Assembly: GCA_017856205.1 (NCBI GenBank)
Contig: JAFMFL010000002.1
Location: 1-44,673 of the forward strand
Reading direction: 5' to 3'
Source: Flavobacteriaceae bacterium
GTDB lineage: Bacteria > Bacteroidota > Bacteroidia > Flavobacteriales > Flavobacteriaceae
Length of the DNA: 44,673 bases
Positions within the stretch are counted from its first letter, which is position 1, and every line of letters starts with the position of its first letter. Below the pieces are notes generated by a model. It was not told where the DNA came from, ran no database searches, and saw nothing but the letters and a program-made list of their open reading frames with translations. The position numbers were made by a program, and so were the translations under genes. Positions 36,290-44,284 of the stretch are shown piece by piece.

Positions 36290-39200
36290 ATGAACACAGC
36301 ACAAAGGTTGCTATCTATTCTATTTTCTACCCGTCTTACAGCCGTACTTTTTATTCTTTTTTCCGTCGCTATGGGCATCGGTACCTTTGTAGAAAGTGCT
36401 CACGATACTGCCACAGCACGTATTTGGATTTACAATGCCTGGTGGTTTGAGCTAATGATGTTATTTTTTGTGGTAAATTTTATAGGAAATATCAATAGCT
36501 ATCGCCTTCTACGGTGGGAAAAATGGCCATTACTTTTGTTGCACTTATCATGGGTTTTGATCATCATTGGTGCAGGGATTACGCGCTACATTGGTTATGA
36601 AGGCGTTATGCCTATTCGAGAAGGGGAGCGTACAAATGCATTTCTTACAGAAAAAACGTATTTATCTGTATTTATTGATGGCGAAATTGACGGGCAGCTA
36701 CGTCGAAAATTATTAGAGAACGATGTGCTGTTTTCAGAAGCGGCAAATAATGCTTTTACTTGGCGTAGCGATTTTAATACTATTCCTGTTTCCATCAGTT
36801 ATGTTGATTTTATAAAAGGTGCTGAAGAAGGCTTGGTTGAAGACCCTAACGGAGATTTTTATTTAAAAATTGTTGAGGCTGGTGATGGCAATCGCCACGA
36901 TCACTACCTTAAAATGGGAGAGGTAGCAAGTATTCATAACATCTTGTTTGCCTTTAATGCCTACACCAAAGGCGCTATCAATATCACCTTCGAAAACGAT
37001 AGCTACTCCATTGAATCCCCATTTGAAGGATCGTTTTTACGCATGGCAGATCAACAACAGGGCGTATTAGCTCCTAGCACAAAGCAACCCCTACAGTTGC
37101 GGTCTTTGTACAGTACGGCGGGAATGCAGTTTGTTTTCCCAGAGCCAGTTGTGCGAGGCACATATCAAATTGTTCGGGCAGAAGACCCTGAAAATGCCCC
37201 TCAAGATGCCCTAACGGTTTCTGTTGAAGCAAATGGCGAACAACAGCAACTTAGTGTTTTGGGCGCAAAAGGTGTTGCCAATTCGCCAGTTCGCGTTTCG
37301 GTTGGTGGTTTGGAGTTTTGGGTTAAATATGGTTCCAAAGAATATGAATTGCCTTTTTCGTTACGACTTAACGATTTTATTGCTGAAAAATACCCAGGAA
37401 CCGAAAAAAGTTACAGTAGTTTTATGAGCAAGGTTACCGTACTTGACGACCCTACTTTTGATTATGATATTTACATGAATCATATTTTAAATCATAAAGG
37501 ATACCGCTTTTTTCAGGCTTCTTTTGACCCTGATGAAAAAGGTACGGTCTTGTCTGTAAACCACGATGCGCTGGGAACCGGTGTTACATATGCAGGCTAT
37601 TTTCTGCTTTATATCGGATTAATGGGCTTAATGTTTTTTGGAAAAACACGCTTTAAAAAGTTGGCTAAAATGCTAGAGGATATCCGCATAAAGAAGGCGG
37701 CATTAGGGTTGATTTTTGTTTTGGGATGTGGTATTGCCACGGCACAAGATCATGAGCATAATCTTCCAACTCTCGATGCAGACTCTGTACTATTGGTAGA
37801 TGCCATTGATGCACAACAAGCTGCAAAATTTGGTGCGCTTGTCATTCAAGATACTGGCGGACGTATGAAACCCGCCAATACATTTGCATCTGAATTGGTG
37901 CGAAAAGTAAGCAAGTCGGATCACTATAAATCTCTTGATGCGAATCAAGTGTTGCTTTCTATGACCCAAAATCCGTTATTGTGGTATCAAGTGACCTTTG
38001 TGTACTTGAAACGAGGAAATGATAGCTTACGCGCTTTGATTGGAGTAGATAAAAAAGCGAAGTATGCAACTTTTGCTAACTTTTTTGATGCATCTGGAAA
38101 TTATAAATTGGCCCCCATGCTTGAAAGCGCGTATAAATCTGCCACCCCCAATCAATTTCAAAAAGACTTTATCGAAACAGACCGTAAAGTAAACCTGTTG
38201 TTTTCGGCATTGGAAGGAAAAGTATTGCGCATTTTCCCTGTACCAAATGATGAAAATAACCGCTGGATTTCGTTGCCAGAGGTCACCGAAACACAATTAC
38301 AAGGCGTTGATTCACTCTATGTAAACAATGTAATACCGCTGTATTTTGCATCGCTACGGCAAGCAAAAACCACACAAGATTATACCCAAGCAGACCAATT
38401 GCTAGAAAGCCTAAAAGGCTATCAACAAAAGTATGGCGCAGCTGTGATGCCTTCTGAAAAGCAGATAGAAGCCGAGGTGCTTTACAATAAGTATGACATT
38501 TTCAAGCGTTTGTTCAGTTGGTATATGTATGCTGGAACATTGCTGTTCTTTGTATTGATTGCACAAATGTTATATGACGTTCGTTTTCTACGAGGTGTGG
38601 TAAAAATACTTGTAGGTGTCATTGCATTGCTCTTTGTATTGAACACTGGTGGGCTAGTGGCACGTTGGTATATTTCTGGACATGCGCCTTGGAGCGATGC
38701 CTACGAGTCCATGATATATGTGGCATGGGCTACCATGGGTATGGGCTTGGCTTTTGGTAGAAAATCAAACCTTACGATCGCTGCAACGGCTTTTGTGGCG
38801 TCCATGATTTTGATGATTGCGCATTGGAATTGGATGGATCCAGAAATAGCAAATTTAGTACCTGTGTTGGATAGCTATTGGTTGATGATTCACGTGGCGG
38901 TGATTGTAGGCAGCTACGGACCTTTTGCACTTGGTATGATTTTAGGCGTTATAGCAATGATATTGATGCTTATCACCACTAAAAAAACTGCTCAAAAAAT
39001 GCGTTTGCATATTGCCGAGCTTACGGTTGTAAATGAACTTGCCCTAACGGTGGGATTGATTATGTTAACTATTGGTAATTTTTTGGGTGGACAATGGGCA
39101 AACGAAAGTTGGGGACGCTATTGGGGTTGGGATCCAAAAGAAACCTGGGCACTGATAAGTATTTTGGTATATGCCTTTGTGCTACATATGCGTTTGGTGC

Positions 39201-39421
39201 CAGGGCTTCGTGGAAAGTGGATATTTAGTTTGGCGTCGGTGGTGGCGTTTGCAAGCATCATGATGACGTATTTTGGGGTGAATTTCTATCTCACAGGATT
39301 GCATTCCTATGCAAGTGGCGATAAAGTCATAACCCCTAATTTTGTGTATTATGCGACAGCGTTTGTAGCGTTATTGGGTACATTATCTTATGGAAAAGCA
39401 AAAAAATACTTTTCAAAATAG
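36290..39421 (+). CDS. ccsBA: Fused CcsB(ResB)-CcsA cytochrome c synthetase
   Basis: The System II heme lyase exports heme and ligates it to apocytochrome c at the periplasmic face. The 1043-residue chain starts with a ResB/CcsB half (membrane helices near 10-110, periplasmic domain, helix near 430-450), has a second periplasmic section after ATAQDHEHN, and ends with the CcsA half (about 730-1040), including the WWD-type heme-handling motif ESWGRYWGWDPKETWALI near 938-955. Fusion is usual in Bacteroidota. It overlaps the next small gene by 32 bases. Confidence 0.93.
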   Translation: MNTAQRLLSILFSTRLTAVLFILFSVAMGIGTFVESAHDTATARIWIYNAWWFELMMLFFVVNFIGNINSYRLLRWEKWPLLLLHLSWVLIIIGAGITRYIGYEGVMPIREGERTNAFLTEKTYLSVFIDGEIDGQLRRKLLENDVLFSEAANNAFTWRSDFNTIPVSISYVDFIKGAEEGLVEDPNGDFYLKIVEAGDGNRHDHYLKMGEVASIHNILFAFNAYTKGAINITFENDSYSIESPFEGSFLRMADQQQGVLAPSTKQPLQLRSLYSTAGMQFVFPEPVVRGTYQIVRAEDPENAPQDALTVSVEANGEQQQLSVLGAKGVANSPVRVSVGGLEFWVKYGSKEYELPFSLRLNDFIAEKYPGTEKSYSSFMSKVTVLDDPTFDYDIYMNHILNHKGYRFFQASFDPDEKGTVLSVNHDALGTGVTYAGYFLLYIGLMGLMFFGKTRFKKLAKMLEDIRIKKAALGLIFVLGCGIATAQDHEHNLPTLDADSVLLVDAIDAQQAAKFGALVIQDTGGRMKPANTFASELVRKVSKSDHYKSLDANQVLLSMTQNPLLWYQVTFVYLKRGNDSLRALIGVDKKAKYATFANFFDASGNYKLAPMLESAYKSATPNQFQKDFIETDRKVNLLFSALEGKVLRIFPVPNDENNRWISLPEVTETQLQGVDSLYVNNVIPLYFASLRQAKTTQDYTQADQLLESLKGYQQKYGAAVMPSEKQIEAEVLYNKYDIFKRLFSWYMYAGTLLFFVLIAQMLYDVRFLRGVVKILVGVIALLFVLNTGGLVARWYISGHAPWSDAYESMIYVAWATMGMGLAFGRKSNLTIAATAFVASMILMIAHWNWMDPEIANLVPVLDSYWLMIHVAVIVGSYGPFALGMILGVIAMILMLITTKKTAQKMRLHIAELTVVNELALTVGLIMLTIGNFLGGQWANESWGRYWGWDPKETWALISILVYAFVLHMRLVPGLRGKWIFSLASVVAFASIMMTYFGVNFYLTGLHSYASGDKVITPNFVYYATAFVALLGTLSYGKAKKYFSK

Positions 39422-39611
39422 TCTGCGTTGGTGGTTGTATTCCGTTGGTGGTTTACTTCTTATGGGCGCAGGGTTAAGTGTACTAGGCGAAGCCATAATT
39501 GCCAAAAGCAACGGAGAGGCATGGTTTTTGGTTGGTACATTGGCGTTGATATTAGTTAATTCGGGAATATGTTTGGTAGCTGGAGCCGTTATCCTTCGAT
39601 TAAAAAAATAG
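39390..39611 (+). CDS. Small two-helix membrane protein
   Basis: This 73-residue protein has a charged N terminus (MEKQKNTFQNSLR) and two predicted membrane helices (about 14-34 and 44-68). I do not recognise a family. The start lies inside ccsBA (32-base overlap) and the end inside the next gene (43-base overlap), so three reading frames are chained. The context suggests an accessory to cytochrome c maturation or simply a conserved envelope protein. Confidence 0.7.
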   Translation: MEKQKNTFQNSLRWWLYSVGGLLLMGAGLSVLGEAIIAKSNGEAWFLVGTLALILVNSGICLVAGAVILRLKK

Positions 39612-40222
39612 TACTTACAACCTTGTTGTTTGGAAGTATTCTTTTTGCACAAGAGCAAAAAGGGGGAACTGCTTTACCATTACCCAACAAACCAACTCCA
39701 GATTACGGCTTACTAATCCCTGAGGAAAAAGTTGAGGATTACTCTTTTTTAAACAACCCTAAAGAAGATAACCGCTCCATGATGGACAACGAAAAATTTA
39801 TAGACCCAGGAGCAAAATATCTAAATAAGCTTAACAAAGAGGGTTCTATTTCAAAAGATAGGTATTTGGGCGATGTGTATTTAGGAGATATGATTACGTT
39901 TTCAAAAAGTGCTCAAATCCTTCTTCGTGATTTTGGAAGAGAAGATGGCGATTTTGTTCGCATACTTGTAAATGATGAGGAAGTAATACCAGAGCTAATG
40001 CTAAAAAATCAATTTTTCACACTTAAACTTCCTTTGCAAGAAGGATTTAATAAAATTGAATTTCAAGCACTCAATCAAGGTGCGTTGTACCCTAATACAG
40101 CAGAACTCCGCATGTATGACGATTTAGGAACGCCCCTAGCCATTCATAATTGGAATCTGTCAACAGGATCAAAAGCAACCATTATCCTCGTTAAAGAAGG
40201 GGATAGGCTTCGAAAAGAGTAG
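39569..40222 (+). CDS. Secreted protein of unknown function
   Basis: This 217-residue protein has a signal peptide ending LFGSILFAQ (about residue 28) and no recognisable catalytic motif. The mature part is acidic at first (PEEKVEDYSFLNNPKEDN), then appears beta-rich with strands around 105-200 (DMITFSKSAQILLRDFG, DGDFVRILVNDEEVIP), which fits an Ig-like or jelly-roll domain. ATG 39569 lies within the previous gene. It is the last gene before a long AT-rich gap. Function unknown. Confidence 0.72.
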   Translation: MFGSWSRYPSIKKIVLTTLLFGSILFAQEQKGGTALPLPNKPTPDYGLLIPEEKVEDYSFLNNPKEDNRSMMDNEKFIDPGAKYLNKLNKEGSISKDRYLGDVYLGDMITFSKSAQILLRDFGREDGDFVRILVNDEEVIPELMLKNQFFTLKLPLQEGFNKIEFQALNQGALYPNTAELRMYDDLGTPLAIHNWNLSTGSKATIILVKEGDRLRKE

Positions 40223-40649
40223 AATTCTTGTGGCGTATAATCCTTTTGAAAATAGTCCTTTTTCCTAGTTTTTTTTGAGTTGGTAAAAGCAATGGACAGC
40301 ATCATAAGATTCTTTTGATGAAGAAATCAAGCCTTAATAGGTTTAGTTTATTAAAAATTTAAACTTTTAAGTTGTTTGTATTTTAATAAAATATATCTTG
40401 GCTAATATTTAGCTGAACCAACTTGAAACGCGTTTATACGTTCGGTGTGTTGAGGATTAAGAAGCCAAACTCAACTATAGTCTATCGTTTAGGCTCCCGA
40501 AATTTAAAGCTAGCTTCTGTTTTTATTAAAAGACTTTTTACTCTAAGGGTCTTTAGTTATCTTCAACCTAACTACAATCCAAGGGTTTAGGTTTTCATAT
40601 TCTTTTTACGACTATAAATAAAACAAAGTTTAAATGAGAAATATGAAAA
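40223..40649. other. 427-base gene-free, AT-rich region upstream of the polyamine operon
   Basis: No convincing coding frame, tRNA or known riboswitch was seen. A 10-base perfect palindrome AAACGCGTTT lies at 40426-40435, a small hairpin at 40308-40328 (GATTCTT with AAGAAATC), and a weak one at 40529-40554 (AAAGAC with GTCTTT). The first part may hold the end of the upstream transcript and the rest the promoter or leader of the arginine decarboxylase gene. No exact TAnnTTTG box was found close to the ATG at 40650. Confidence 0.5.
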
Positions 40650-42044
40650 ATGAATACACGGTATATTGATTTAATCGAACAAACATTTGACTTCCCTCAA
40701 GAAGAATTTGAGCTTTTTGGAAGTCATCTTACATTTCACGATATCGACTTAATGAAGTTGGTCGAAACCTACGGGACACCTTTAAAGTTTACCTATTTAC
40801 CCCAAATTTCCAATAACATTTCTAAAGTGAAAGGATGGTTTTCAGAAGCCATGGCTAAACACAACTATCAGGGTGCCTATCATTATTGCTATTGCACAAA
40901 AAGCTCTCATTTTAAATTTGTGCTTGATGAAGCGTTGAAAAATACTATACACATTGAAACCTCATCAGCCATTGACATTGATATTGTTGAAGAATTAAAA
41001 AAATTAGGAAAAATTTCCAATGACACATACGTTCTATGTAATGGCTTTAAGCGAGATCTATACATTGCTAATATTGGAAGATTAATTAACAATGGGCATT
41101 CTAATTGCATTCCAATCGTGGATAATTATGAAGAATTAAGCCTCCTTTCAGCCGCAGTAGAGGGTTCATATAATATTGGAATTCGAATTGCCTCTGAGGA
41201 AGAGCCAAAATTTGAGTTTTACACTTCAAGATTGGGAATTGGCTACAAAAATATTGTCCCATTTTTTAAAGAATATATACAGAACAATCCAAAAGTGGAC
41301 TTAAAAATGCTTCACTTTTTTATTAATACAGGCATTCGCGATAACGCGTACTATTGGAATGAGCTATTAAAATGCCTTCGTGTTTATACGACCTTAAAAA
41401 AATTATGTCCAACACTTGATAGTTTAAATATTGGCGGAGGTTTTCCAATTAAAAACTCACTCAATTTTAATTTTGATTACACCTATATAATTGAAGAAAT
41501 TATAAATCAAATTCAACTCACTTGTGAAGAAGAAAATGTACCGGTTCCAGATATTTTTACCGAATTTGGAAGCTTCACTGTTGGAGAAAGTGGTGGGTCT
41601 ATTTTTGAAGTTTTATATCAAAAGCAACAAAACGATCGAGAAAAATGGAACATGATTAACTCCTCCTTTATTACTACGCTGCCAGATTCTTGGGCAATAA
41701 ACAAACGCTTTATTATGTTGCCAATAAACAGATGGGAAGACCCCTATGAGCGTGTGCTTTTAGGAGGACTTACGTGTGATAGCGATGATTATTACAACAG
41801 CGAACAACATATTAATGCCATTTACCTTCCAAAGTTTGATACAAAGAAGCCGCTTTATATTGGATTCTTTAATACGGGGGCTTATCAAGAAAATATCGGT
41901 GGTTTTGGTGGATTGCAACATTGTTTAATTCCTAATCCAAAACACATTTTGATCGATAAAGATGAGAGCGGGGAAATTAGTACTCGTTTGTTCCGTAATC
42001 AACAAACCAAAGAAGATTTTTTTAAAATTCTAGGATATGATTAA
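40650..42044 (+). CDS. speA: Arginine decarboxylase (fold III PLP, short form)
   Basis: The predicted reaction is arginine to agmatine and CO2. The 464-residue protein has the PLP lysine K84 in YHYCYCTKSSHF, a glycine-rich phosphate site LNIGGGFPIKNS, and the substrate Cys376 in GGLTCDSDD. It is much shorter than E. coli SpeA (658 residues) and resembles the flavobacterial form. A diaminopimelate/ornithine decarboxylase activity cannot be excluded by sequence alone, but the agmatinase directly behind it (8-base overlap) supports arginine. Two ATGs just upstream are out of frame. Confidence 0.88.
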   Translation: MNTRYIDLIEQTFDFPQEEFELFGSHLTFHDIDLMKLVETYGTPLKFTYLPQISNNISKVKGWFSEAMAKHNYQGAYHYCYCTKSSHFKFVLDEALKNTIHIETSSAIDIDIVEELKKLGKISNDTYVLCNGFKRDLYIANIGRLINNGHSNCIPIVDNYEELSLLSAAVEGSYNIGIRIASEEEPKFEFYTSRLGIGYKNIVPFFKEYIQNNPKVDLKMLHFFINTGIRDNAYYWNELLKCLRVYTTLKKLCPTLDSLNIGGGFPIKNSLNFNFDYTYIIEEIINQIQLTCEEENVPVPDIFTEFGSFTVGESGGSIFEVLYQKQQNDREKWNMINSSFITTLPDSWAINKRFIMLPINRWEDPYERVLLGGLTCDSDDYYNSEQHINAIYLPKFDTKKPLYIGFFNTGAYQENIGGFGGLQHCLIPNPKHILIDKDESGEISTRLFRNQQTKEDFFKILGYD

Positions 42045-42990
42045 TGCTAAAACATACGCAGGAATTCCTGATAAATACACAAAATTAGACCGTGCTGAAG
42101 TAGTGCTTATTTCGGTTCCCTACGACGGTACAAGCACATGGCAGAAAGGTGCAGACAAAGGCTTTGATGCCTTTCTAGCCGCTTCTGATAACATGGAGCT
42201 CTACGATATTGAAACCAATAGCGAAGTGTATAAAAAGGGGATATATATTGCGGAAACTGTTGATGAGAATACCTCTGCGGCAGCTATGGTTGAACAAGTG
42301 CATAAAACTGTGAGAAAATACCTTCAACAAAACAAGTTTGTTACTGTTTTTGGCGGAGAACACTCTATCTCCATTGGAACAATTCGTGCCTTTAAGGATT
42401 CGTATAAAAACCTCACAGTACTCCACTTGGATGCGCATGCCGATTTGAGGGATGAATACAATGGAACTCCCTACAACCATGCATGTGCTGTTTATGAAGC
42501 TAGCAAAACTACCAATTTAATTCAGGTTGGAATTCGCTCTATGGATAGTACCGAAAAAGAGGCAATGAACAAAGACCAGGTCTTTTTTGCCGAGCAAATG
42601 ATATACGATGACTCTTGGATCGATCGTGCTATAGATATGATGACAGATCAAGTCTTTATCACTTTCGATGTGGATGTTTTTGACCCCTCCATAATGCCTT
42701 CTACGGGCACTCCTGAACCTGGTGGTTTGCTTTGGTATGAAACCATAGAATTTCTAAAAAAAGTGTTTATGGAGAAAAACGTTGTTGGCTTTGATATTGT
42801 TGAATTGTGTCCTAACCCTGCGAACAAAGCACCCGATTTTATGGTTGCTAAGCTCTATTATAAAATGCTGTCCTACAAGTTTTGTCAGCAGGACTACGAT
42901 GACTTTTTAGAGAACACTCCATCGATAGGAGAGGCAAAAAAAATAGATAAAATAAAAGAACATAACGAGTTTGAGGATGAAAATGAATAA
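42037..42990 (+). CDS. speB: Agmatinase/ureohydrolase
   Basis: This Mn-dependent ureohydrolase should convert agmatine to putrescine and urea. Metal ligands are H109 (GGEHSIS), D132, H134 and D136 (LDAHADLRD), D211 and D213 (FDVDVFDPS). The sequence MPSTGTPEPGG matches ureohydrolases. Length 317 residues, with an acidic/basic tail. Its ATG overlaps the arginine decarboxylase stop by 8 bases and its own end overlaps the DHS-like start by about 8 bases. Arginase or guanidinobutyrase are alternatives, but the coupling favours agmatine. Confidence 0.9.
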   Translation: MINAKTYAGIPDKYTKLDRAEVVLISVPYDGTSTWQKGADKGFDAFLAASDNMELYDIETNSEVYKKGIYIAETVDENTSAAAMVEQVHKTVRKYLQQNKFVTVFGGEHSISIGTIRAFKDSYKNLTVLHLDAHADLRDEYNGTPYNHACAVYEASKTTNLIQVGIRSMDSTEKEAMNKDQVFFAEQMIYDDSWIDRAIDMMTDQVFITFDVDVFDPSIMPSTGTPEPGGLLWYETIEFLKKVFMEKNVVGFDIVELCPNPANKAPDFMVAKLYYKMLSYKFCQQDYDDFLENTPSIGEAKKIDKIKEHNEFEDENE

Positions 42991-43957
42991 AAATGGAAAC
43001 ATATCGCAGTTTATAGACACCTATTTTTTGCATTTTAATGCTGCAGCTTTGGCGGACGCCGCCAAAGCCTATAACGAGCAATTAGAAAATGATGCAAAAA
43101 TGTTGGTTTCTCTAGCAGGAGCCATGAGTACCGCTGAAATCGGAAAAATATTTTCTGAAATGATTCGACAGAATAAAGTTCATATTGTTTCCTGTACGGG
43201 AGCTAATCTCGAAGAAGATATCATGAACTTGGTCGCTAATTCCCATTATAAACGTATCCCAAATTACAGAGACTTGACGCCTCAAGATGAATGGGAATTA
43301 CTTGTAAAAGGGTTGAATCGCGTAACGGACACTTGTATTCCTGAAGAAGAAGCTTTCAGGAAACTGCAACATCATATTTTTAAGATTTGGAAAGATGCTG
43401 AAGAAAATAATGAACGATATTTTCCGCATGAGTTTATGTATAAATTGTTATTGTCTGGAGTGTTGGAGGATGCGTATGAAATTGACCCCAAAAATTCATG
43501 GATGTATGCTGCTGCTCAAAAAAACCTTCCTATGGTTGTTCCAGGTTGGGAAGACAGCACCATGGGGAACATCTTTGCTTCCTATGTGCTAAAAGGTGAA
43601 CTCAAAGCGAGCACCATGAAATCGGGGATTGAATACATGACTTTTTTGGCAGATTGGTATAACAATAATTCTGATCATGGAATTGGATTTTTTCAGATTG
43701 GAGGTGGAATTGCGGGTGATTTCCCAATATGTGTTGTCCCAATGCTATATCAAGATATGGAACAAGAAAACACCCCTTTCTGGAGTTATTTCTGTCAAAT
43801 TAGTGACTCTACAACAAGCTACGGTTCCTACTCTGGTGCAGTTCCTAACGAAAAAATTACGTGGGGAAAACTGGATATAAATACACCCAAATTTATCATT
43901 GAAAGCGACGCTACAATTGTGGCACCTCTGGTATTTGCGTATATTTTAAACTTATAA
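42983..43957 (+). CDS. Deoxyhypusine synthase-like protein lacking the catalytic Lys
   Basis: This 324-residue protein belongs to the deoxyhypusine synthase family, in which NAD-bound enzyme transfers the aminobutyl group of spermidine to a lysine. It shows HIVSCTGANLEEDIMNLVA-type NAD motifs (SCTGANLEED), PGWEDSTMGN, the GGG of residues 240-242, and SGAVPNEKITWGK near the C terminus. The human enzyme reads GGGVVKHHI with catalytic Lys329; here the aligned position is Gly245 (GGGIAGDFPI). Bacteria lack eIF5A, so the substrate is more likely a polyamine. Starts possible: ATG 42977 or 42983; the latter gives the usual N terminus. Confidence 0.88.
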   Translation: MNKNGNISQFIDTYFLHFNAAALADAAKAYNEQLENDAKMLVSLAGAMSTAEIGKIFSEMIRQNKVHIVSCTGANLEEDIMNLVANSHYKRIPNYRDLTPQDEWELLVKGLNRVTDTCIPEEEAFRKLQHHIFKIWKDAEENNERYFPHEFMYKLLLSGVLEDAYEIDPKNSWMYAAAQKNLPMVVPGWEDSTMGNIFASYVLKGELKASTMKSGIEYMTFLADWYNNNSDHGIGFFQIGGGIAGDFPICVVPMLYQDMEQENTPFWSYFCQISDSTTSYGSYSGAVPNEKITWGKLDINTPKFIIESDATIVAPLVFAYILNL

Positions 43958-43958
43958 A

Positions 43959-44258
43959 ATGAAAAGAATAATTGTAGATTATAAAAAGTTGACTAAGGAC
44001 ATCTTGGATTTATTGATTACTCAATATCCATATGGATTTGATGACGAAGATGATATCATAGAATTTACCTTGGCTTCGGGAGAGATAGTTGAAGCGGTTA
44101 AAGTTTATACAGATGATACCATTTATTTGGTTAAAATAGGCAGCAAACTCACACAAGCCATTAAGGAATACGAAGAAGCTGTTTTTGAAAAAGATGATGA
44201 CTTCACGAACTTTCAAGACGACCATATAAATGATGATGAAACTCTGGAGGATAATTAA
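43959..44258 (+). CDS. Small acidic protein at the end of the polyamine operon
   Basis: This 99-residue protein has no family I can name with confidence. The N terminus (MKRIIVDYKKLTKDILDLLI) is helical and basic, a central beta section follows (IIEFTLASGEIVEAVKVY, DTIYLVKIG), and the last ~25 residues are strongly acidic (KDDDFTNFQDDHINDDETLEDN). It starts 1 base after the DHS-like stop, so it belongs to the same transcript. The acidic tail could interact with polyamines or a basic partner, which is speculation. Confidence 0.78.
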   Translation: MKRIIVDYKKLTKDILDLLITQYPYGFDDEDDIIEFTLASGEIVEAVKVYTDDTIYLVKIGSKLTQAIKEYEEAVFEKDDDFTNFQDDHINDDETLEDN

Positions 44259-44284
44259 TAGCACCAAACTAAAACTATAGAACT

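Noticed and set aside
40223-40649. A small CRISPR-like or riboswitch element in the gap before speA
   Set aside because: No regularly spaced repeats and no known riboswitch core could be recognised; only short hairpins and one palindrome are present.
42971-42985. TTG 42971 as start of the DHS-like protein
   Set aside because: Two ATGs follow at once (42977, 42983), and the latter matches the usual N terminus and the 8-base overlap seen for speA/speB.
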